NCBI GenBank assembly: GCA_963669975.1
Contig: CAVLJG010000001.1
Location: forward strand, 87,982,864 to 88,046,863
DNA from: Acanthoscelides obtectus
Lineage: Eukaryota > Arthropoda > Insecta > Coleoptera > Chrysomelidae
Direction of reading: 5' to 3'
DNA: 64,000 bases
The position numbers and the translations under genes are program-made. Every line of letters starts with the position of its first letter. Position 1 is the stretch's first letter. Positions 44,044 to 53,000 of this stretch are shown in pieces. A model generated the notes under the pieces. The model was not told the DNA's origin, ran no database searches, and was given only the letters and a program-made list of their open reading frames with translations.

Positions 44044-44087
<44 letters not shown>

Positions 44088-47000
44088 ATTCAAAGCTTCA
44101 CCACTCACTCTTCCCACAAAAGGTTGGGATGCACCTCTGTTAGAAGTTGCGCACCAGACAAGGATTTTATCTGCAAATGTCGCTTTATGTTTGTATCTAA
44201 CATTGTCAGGCCATTCTTCTACGTTGTCTGTATAAAATCCGTCGTTTCCTTCATTTCAGAATTACTCAAAGTGAAACACTTTTCGTGATCTAAAATAATG
44301 ATTTTTCCATTCGGAAAGTATACACACGCCTCGGTTGACGACAGCACGAAGGAGTTGCGCTTGAGAGTATTTGGGGCACGTAAGCCTTTCGATATTTAAG
44401 ATCATTCCTCCTCAATTCCAACGATATTGTACTCTTATAAGATATGTATTGAAGACCCAGTCTCCTTGTCACCATTCCAACCTGATTTTTTGGTCTTCTC
44501 ACCAATCTCTCTCACCTCGGTGCAGTAAATGCACGTGCTCTTCCACTTTTTGGGATATTCAGACATAATCCCTGCTTGCACTCCGCTGAGTACCTTTGGG
44601 TACCTGCCCAACCAACTTGTAGATACTTTTTCTTATTTCTAGTTTATACATCTTAAAGTGAAAAGTTCAAAATAAATAAATGTCATCTGACAGTAAAGTA
44701 AGTAAACAAACTTTTGTTTCCAAAGGCAACTTGATTTTATTCTGTGTTTATTAAAATTAAAGCCAATGAATTTTCTGCCAAAACGTTAGACTAGAAAGAG
44801 TCAAGCCCATATGTTTACACTGTCATCAAGAGTGTTTAGTTGTCGCCCATACTTTTGGCTAATTTTCCAATCATATTTTGCCAGTGAATCATTTTCGAAT
44901 TGCATTACACATACACCAAGCTCCCTTAGCCAATTCCAATTATAGACAACTTGCTTTGATAACAAGCTTCTTCTCAATAGCTTTACACATTTATAATAGA
45001 ATACAGTGGCTTCACCTCCACTCAGATTATACCTCCTTCCGGCGTACCTCAAGGGCCTGCTCTTGGCCCTTTGCTTTTCCAAATGTTCATTGATGACGTC
45101 GTTGGGGAGCTACACAGTAGCTGTCTTCTATATGCAGATGACTTGAAGATTTATTGTAAACTTGAAACCATGGACGACTGTAATGTATAGCAAAACGACT
45201 TGAGCAACCTAAATAAGTGGTGTCACCGTAACAAGCTGTACCTTAATGCTGATAAATGCTACACTATTTCTATATATAACACTGATAATTCGCAACTTAA
45301 CATGTGTGAAGAGTTTCATGACTTAGGTATATTCTTTGATACCAAACTTACATTTGTTTCGCATATTGATGCTGTTGTTAGCAAGGCCTATAAAAGTTTG
45401 GGCTTCATTATCAGAAATTGTAGGGATTTCAATAATGTGAACTTATACCATGATTTCGTTATATAATTCATTTGTTCGATCCAAAATTGAATACTGCTGT
45501 ATAATATGGTATCCTGTTCATGAAGTTCACTCGAATAAAAGAATTCAGAGGCGGTTTGTGAAATATTTGTGGCACAAGGAAGATGGTGCGTATCTAGGAG
45601 ATGGCTTCAGGCATGATGTATTACTTAGCAGATATAACCTCTGTAACTTGGAGAAGCGCAGAAACTACGCTGCTTGTGTATTTTTATATAACATGCTTAA
45701 TAATGCCATAGATTGTGAATATTTACTCGGTAAGATTCTAATTCATGTACCTAATGCTAAGACGCGATCCAGTTCAAAATACTTTTACTTAAACGTAGCT
45801 AGAACGAATGCGTTGCTTTCCTCTCCGATATACATATGTAGTATGCAAGAAATGCTGTAGATTTGTACTTTTGTAATTTGCGTAGCTTAAAAAGATTACT
45901 TAACAGTAGGTTGTCATTTGACAATTTTAAGTTATTTTAGAACAATTTCGTCTTATAATTGATTCCTGTGTCCCTATCCGTTAAATGGTGTAATAAACCG
46001 TTCGGATAGTGTATATATGTATACTAGTAAATAAATAAATAAATAATTATCGTTTATAATCTTGAATGTTTCTATAAAGCCCCCCTGCAGTTTTCTTTTT
46101 GGTAAAGTTAGAAACTTCAAACTTATAAGTCTTTTTTCAGGTGGCAAGTGTATTACTTCAACTCTCAATTTATTTAAACCTCTCTGTGCCTTTTTAAACC
46201 CCTCTACCTCTTTTGCACCATATACCTTGAGCATATTCAAGTAAAGGTTTTCAATTAAGGTATTTGAATGCTTGAGAAAACAGGACGTTGTATCGTTTAC
46301 AAATGTTTTAATATCCTTCTGCGAGGTGGGCTGGGAAAGGGGTTGTAGTAACAATTCCTGCATTCTGTATATACACCGGGTTTCAAATTCCACCCTCACC
46401 ATTGGGATCTCGATACGATAAGAGATACGAAGACGCTTAAAGGGAGCAGAGTTCCGTCTTAAGGTAAGCAGCAAAATCTCACTTAGAAAGCTTCGAAATT
46501 CAAAGTACTTTCGAAGAGAAAAAAAAAGAAACGAATTTCCCCAAAATAGTTTTATTTTTTTCCTGACTTTATCTGTAGTTGGATTTCCAAATAAATATCA
46601 CATTAACATTGCCGCTTTTTCTAATCTACACATTGGTATAATTAGAATTTCAACATGGCGTTTCGACTCTTGACTTCCAGCGTCAACTTTATTCTTTATC
46701 AAAGACGCCATGTTGGATTTTTGCACAGGTGAATCGAGTTTTTAATTCTGATTCCAGACATTCATAATATATTTGTACGAATAAGGTCAGGAAAAAAGTA
46801 AACGATTTTGGGAAAACTCTGTTTAACTAGTTAGCATCCACTTTTTCTTATCCATTCTGGAAATTACATATACAAATTTGCCGAATTTCAAAACTGAGAG
46901 ATAAGAAATAATTATATTCACTGTACACTATCAAATTACAAGCCATATACATGCTAACAGTAATTACACACAACGCGGGCGCGGTGATAATTTCCCGTAA

Positions 47001-50000
47001 TTCTCCTCAGTTTTTCGTAATTTATAACTTTGAACATAACCTCTCTTCAGAAAGCACAACATAAAAATAACCTGTCGGGCGCAGCCAATAGATATACTTC
47101 ATTGGCAGCATATTCAGTGATGATTTTCTCACACAGCAATACACATAATCATCCAGATGCGATCTTGCTATTCAACCAACTTTCTTCTCAGAGATAAAAA
47201 CTGCAGACCTGGACCATTTGGCCTCACAAAACATATACAACCAATAATGCGTTTAGTTTAGTTGAGTGATCCTCCCGAGATGGACGTTCACAACGATTCT
47301 AGTGGAATGACTGTTTGCGCAATAAAAACTACCTAGTTTGCAAGATGATATCTTAGGTTTTTTGACGTTTTATAGGTTTTTTACATGATACCCATGCGGA
47401 AGTACTTTGAATTCCGTAACTGTATAAGCGACATTTTGTTACGTAAATACGAAAGTTTGCTCCATTTAAGCGACTTCCTATCTGTTACCGTTTCCGAGAT
47501 CCCAAAGGTGATGGTCGAATCTGAAACCCCCGGTATGTTGTTTTCCAGTTCATATTATCCGTTGTTATCGATACTCTGACTCGCAATGCACTGAATTGCT
47601 AGCAATGGAAAGAATTACCTCTGTTAATGCATTTCCATTGACATTGAACTTGTTAAACACGGAAAAGCTAACAATTAAAGTGTGTGCCTTATCGTGAATC
47701 GAGGGGCAGGTCAAGGTTTCGTATACGTATACCTGTACACAATCAAAAATGAAGAGTGTTGATTTCCATAGACTATTTATGCCCTAGATTAATAATAAAA
47801 TCGGTTGATAAGTGATATACCAACATTTCTATAATTTTCTTTTCACTTAGGAATATTTCTATACATACTTCTTGGGAGGTCGTGAAACTTGAAATGTGAC
47901 GTGACGGATTTTTTTACTAACGCATTATACAGTGCTTTTCACAAAGATCCCCCTCCCTATTTATTTCATGAACTGGTCAAGTCAGCAAGCTAAAATTCAG
48001 ACTAAAAATTTGATGCATTGATACTTTATTTTAACGTAAAAGCAAATGAAAATTTAAAGATGGCGACAGGGCGCCATTTTGTAACATTTTTTAAATGGAA
48101 TAGGGTGTCGTGTAATACGTCATTTTGAAGCTCCTCATTGGTAGTTTATAACCATGGAATATAAAATCATTACCTTACGGCAAACTAGAAGTTTGTCATA
48201 GATAAGCGTTTTTGTACATAGTCACTTATAACACAACAACTAATCACCAAAACGCTATAGAATATAGTGTAGTATATTATATAAATCTTTTTATCTTGGA
48301 AGGGTCTATCCGAGTATGTACTGAAATATGAGATATTCCATTCAACAAAATTGTCAAAGTCTGTCAATTTTTTTGGTATAATTTTGTACTGCACAATCAG
48401 ATATATGTAACTTTATTGGTTGCTAAGGTACATATACAAAAACGCCTCACTTTGTCAGTCTGCCATGTTGATATGTGCTATGATGAATATAATGATAGTG
48501 AAGTACTCATAAACTATAATTTTTATGTTAGAATATACTATTCATGTGTCAGTTTCACCATTCTGAATTTCAGCTAGACACATTCAAAAAATAAATAGGG
48601 GAAGACCTTTCGGAAAATCACTTAATTATATGACTACAGATATCAAAACAATTTCACATTAGATTAAATATAACATTCCGAAGGCTTTCAGTGACATAAT
48701 GACCCGACAACTTTTTCCCAATCCTTGGTTAGACGTTATGATACGAACAACATGAAATAAAACCTTGATAATATGCATCAATTGTGTACAATACACATAA
48801 TTAATGATGAAAACCACATGTCTGGATACTAAATATTTTGTAAGAAGCTTTTGAGCCAATCAAGGAGTCCAGGACTGGACTGGGATAAAAATAATGATCG
48901 GACATTTCGAAAACGGTGAGCTCCTGGAATAAACTCCTTAACGGACAACACTTTTCAATACAATAATATTTTAGCAGCATAGCATCTGCTCTTACACGAC
49001 CAGCCTAAAACTGCAGTTGCTTCAGTTGATTGAAAAAGGTCTCCCCTATTTTTTGAACGGGTCAAATTAGCAAGCTAAATTCGGGGTCATGACATTGATG
49101 CGTGAATACTATATTTTAGCATAAAAGTGAAAGTTGTAGATTTGAATGGAATGGGGCCTCATTTGGATGCTACTTATTTATATTTTGTAGTCCTAGAATA
49201 TAAAATTACCGTCTTTGGAAATGGCGAATTTACAGGCTGTTGAAGTTGAGCGTTTTTGTGTATTGAGAGACATAACTCTACAACCACTCATCAAAATGCT
49301 AAACTAAGTGTATGTTATATAAGTATTCCTCCGATCAAAATTGTTTTTGGAATTAGAAAATTATTCGAGTAGTCAAACTAATAATGTTTCAAGCTTTTTT
49401 CTGCTTCAAATAATTTACTCCCTTTCTTTGCTCCATTGCCTCCTTTTTCCCTTTTCCGCTTGAACTTGTTTGGTATCTGGGTAACCAGACCTGACAAACA
49501 GACCGATGTGAATTTTAACGTGCAAACGTCCACCAGACCGCTCTGACGAACAACGACGATAGTACCAATATTCTTATCTTGGAAGGGTATATCCAATTAT
49601 GTTATAAAATATGAAATATTCCATTTCAAAAATAGCCAAACACTTTTAAACTAAATATCTTATATTTTATTGCACACTTAGGCAGACCCTTCCAAAGGAA
49701 GAGGATGAAAATTCATATACTCTCACGTTTTGATGATCAGTTCTTGAGTTGCCTATCCGCTATTTTGAAAGATATTGATTTTATATTCTAGGGCTATAGG
49801 CGATCAGTATTTACCGTGATCTCCAAGTTTTGACCATGAATGTAATATTTATTGACCGTATAGCTACAACGCCAGTTATTGATGTATAAGGATACTTAGA
49901 AATTCACTGTCGACAATGACATTAGTAAATACTGATGGTACGGACCACAGTCAATAGTGATCGTGTGACATACGCCATAATGTACTCAAATGAACTCCAA

Positions 50001-53000
50001 GATAGCAGGCAGCCGCCATTAAGAGATTTTCAACCGTTATTTCTATGTTAAAAATATAGTCATACGTCAGTTTCAGCATCTCAAATGTCAGCTTGCTAAC
50101 TTCCGGCAGCCGTATTACGTAACTCAAATAATGGCATATAGATTTTTAATGATATTATGCAGGATTTTCGAAAGTCAGCTTAGAACTAGCTGTCATTAAC
50201 TTCATGTTCACTTGTACTACTGTGCGTATTGATTAAACGTTATGGCACTTGAGCTATATGGTTTGGCTCTAATGTGACATAACATCCGCTCCAGAGATGG
50301 CACTAGTGGAGGCCATTTATAGCTTCTATGGCTTAAGCTGGCATTCACAGCGAGTGCGCGTAGCGCGGACTAGCAACTAGCTTCTACACAAGTTGACATT
50401 TTGCCGATTTTTAATGACAATATATCGTTTTTTACGCCTACCGTTCAAACAGTGGGGTACCTTTCTGAAAGCACTGTATGTATAAAGCATTGTTTTTACA
50501 CTTTCGGATTTCACTAAATTTTGATCGACCTTTACATGATTAATTCATGTTTATCAGTATGGGGGAAAGACTCAAAACAAAATTGTAAATACTACCAGGA
50601 CAATCATTTTTAATAAATACGATAATTTTCTCCTACTTCTTCCATTGTGATACACAAGATGTTTTTTGTTTGGATTTCAAATCCAGTTAGGGACTAGTTG
50701 AGTCAATATTTTATAACAATTCATTTTATACACCTAATAAAAATGTGTATCATTTATAAAGATAGTCATCAAATAATAATAATAAAATCTGCTGAAAGCA
50801 TTAACTTTAATAAAAAATCATAATTGTGTATACTCTGGCACTCAGTATCAACATCTATAAACATTACCAGTTATTACATACAAAGATTCAAGCTCAAATT
50901 ATAGTAATGCAAATTGTGCAAGCTGTGGAACTAATTGGAAAAAACTTGCAAATACACATTGCATCATTATTGTGTCACATAAGTTCACTATCATTGACTA
51001 GGCCATACATGTAATGAGATTTATTTGGGATATTACCACAAATACTAGTTCTGTGACTAAATATAGTAAAGACCGTTGGATAAATTTGTTGTCCTGATGA
51101 TGTTTATATATCAACAGCATCAGGCCTCTATGATGACTAAATTCCGCATCACTAAATTATTTTTGATGAAGTCAGCTTATGAAAGTGGTGCACAAAATAC
51201 TTGGTGAAACAGGAACACAATGTAGATAAATCACAAAATGTTAGAGGCAAGTAATCATATAGATGACAATACGTTATTAGACCACAATACCCTAATTACT
51301 AGAATGCTATTGCTATAATGTATCATATTTTTGTTTAAAATTTAATTTCAACAACATCCCTTAAGATTTGCATATCCTTCAATCAGCCAGTTATGGGTAT
51401 TATCAAGGTACAAAGAAATTCAATCTCAAATTTTGTATTATCCAAACTTGAAATAAATTCAAGCTATAATCATTTTGGAATGTTTTCCTTTCATATTACA
51501 TGCACATATATACCTGATAGATCCCTTATCTTATCACAACACTTCATGTTCAGGGTTTCTATTTCACAAATAGGTTTTGTGTATCGATTAAATGCATATT
51601 TTTTTGATGGCCATAAGTAGTCACAAGAGAATCAATATAATACTGAATATGAGTGACTGTAAGATTTCATTAATGTAATACTAATCTTTTGTAATACTTA
51701 CTTCTCTAACTGATCTCCAAGAGCTGCTGAAAGATCAGATTTTGTGGTATTATAGATGTCCTTGATTTCAAGATCATGTTTATATCCATATTTCAGGAAA
51801 GGCATAAACCAACTGTAAATCAATATAAAATATTGCTGCTTAGCAAGAAACACCATATAATGTAAAATAGTTCTAAATCAAACCTATTTGCTTGGTGGTG
51901 AGAGCATCATTCTTTTTAACTAGGTGTCACTCACTCTGCTTATTCTAATAATTGAAGATTGGAGTCATTTATGTTTGATGATACAAGTTTGTTGACATTC
52001 TAGATGCAACAGATACATAATACTGTTATTCACAATATGTTTTTGATGTTTCCACTTCCCTCACCACTGGTGAGGCAGTATTGTAATTGTGAAAAATTTG
52101 GAAATCGAGATATGATTTTTGGATTTTATATATGCCATGTACATCACTTAAACCATGTCACTCATTTCTGACAGTCTGTTTATCTGTCGACTAATTCATA
52201 ACATATCCTAATATTAACATAGAAAGTATTGCTTGGATTTTGATGAAATTTTGGCATCACTGAAACTTCATTTTTTGATGTTTCAAGGGTTCCTGATCAT
52301 GGACGGTATATCTTTATTTTGTGGTAGTAGCATATTTAGATGCTTCCAACCCTGGTAATTCTAGACATAGACATATTTCTTACATCAGAGATCTCCCCTG
52401 ACATTTGCCCTTAAAACTTGACAAATCATAGAGAAATTATGCTTCAATTTTTCTTAAATGTAAGTATATAAATTCCTACATACAAAATCTATACAGAATT
52501 TTGCTTTATTATTTGCCAAATTTGAGTAAGGCGTGTACAATCAGACTATTTTATCCTTTTTAGTTTATATTTCTTAAAAAAAATCAGCTGTGTTTCAGTG
52601 AAGAAAATAATACAGTGATCAGTGTCCAATACCTGACTAAAGAGAGCATTCAAAAAATTTTTACTACCAGACACTACCAATTCTGCACAAATTAATGACA
52701 TGATATCTAACCAAAAGTTGTTCTGGTCTTGTATCGTCCAATAGACATTTGGGAGTATCAGACATTCATTGTTAGAAATAACTAGTTATTAGATATAATG
52801 ACTTATTGAGAGTCACTTGACTGATTGATATTTTCTCACATCATGATCATGAATTGAGATCATGACCTGTGTGATTACAGTGTGCCTGTGACATAGCATA
52901 AAAAAAGTCATAAACAAAAAGTATACACTTACCAATAAAATATTTTTGATAAGAAGGTAGCTTTTTCTTCTGGTGATGGATTTACGTGCTTTTTCGTTGA

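Noticed and set aside
44046..44083. CRISPR-like or tandem array
   Set aside because: A simple dinucleotide repeat in a eukaryotic genome; no spaced repeats anywhere in the window.
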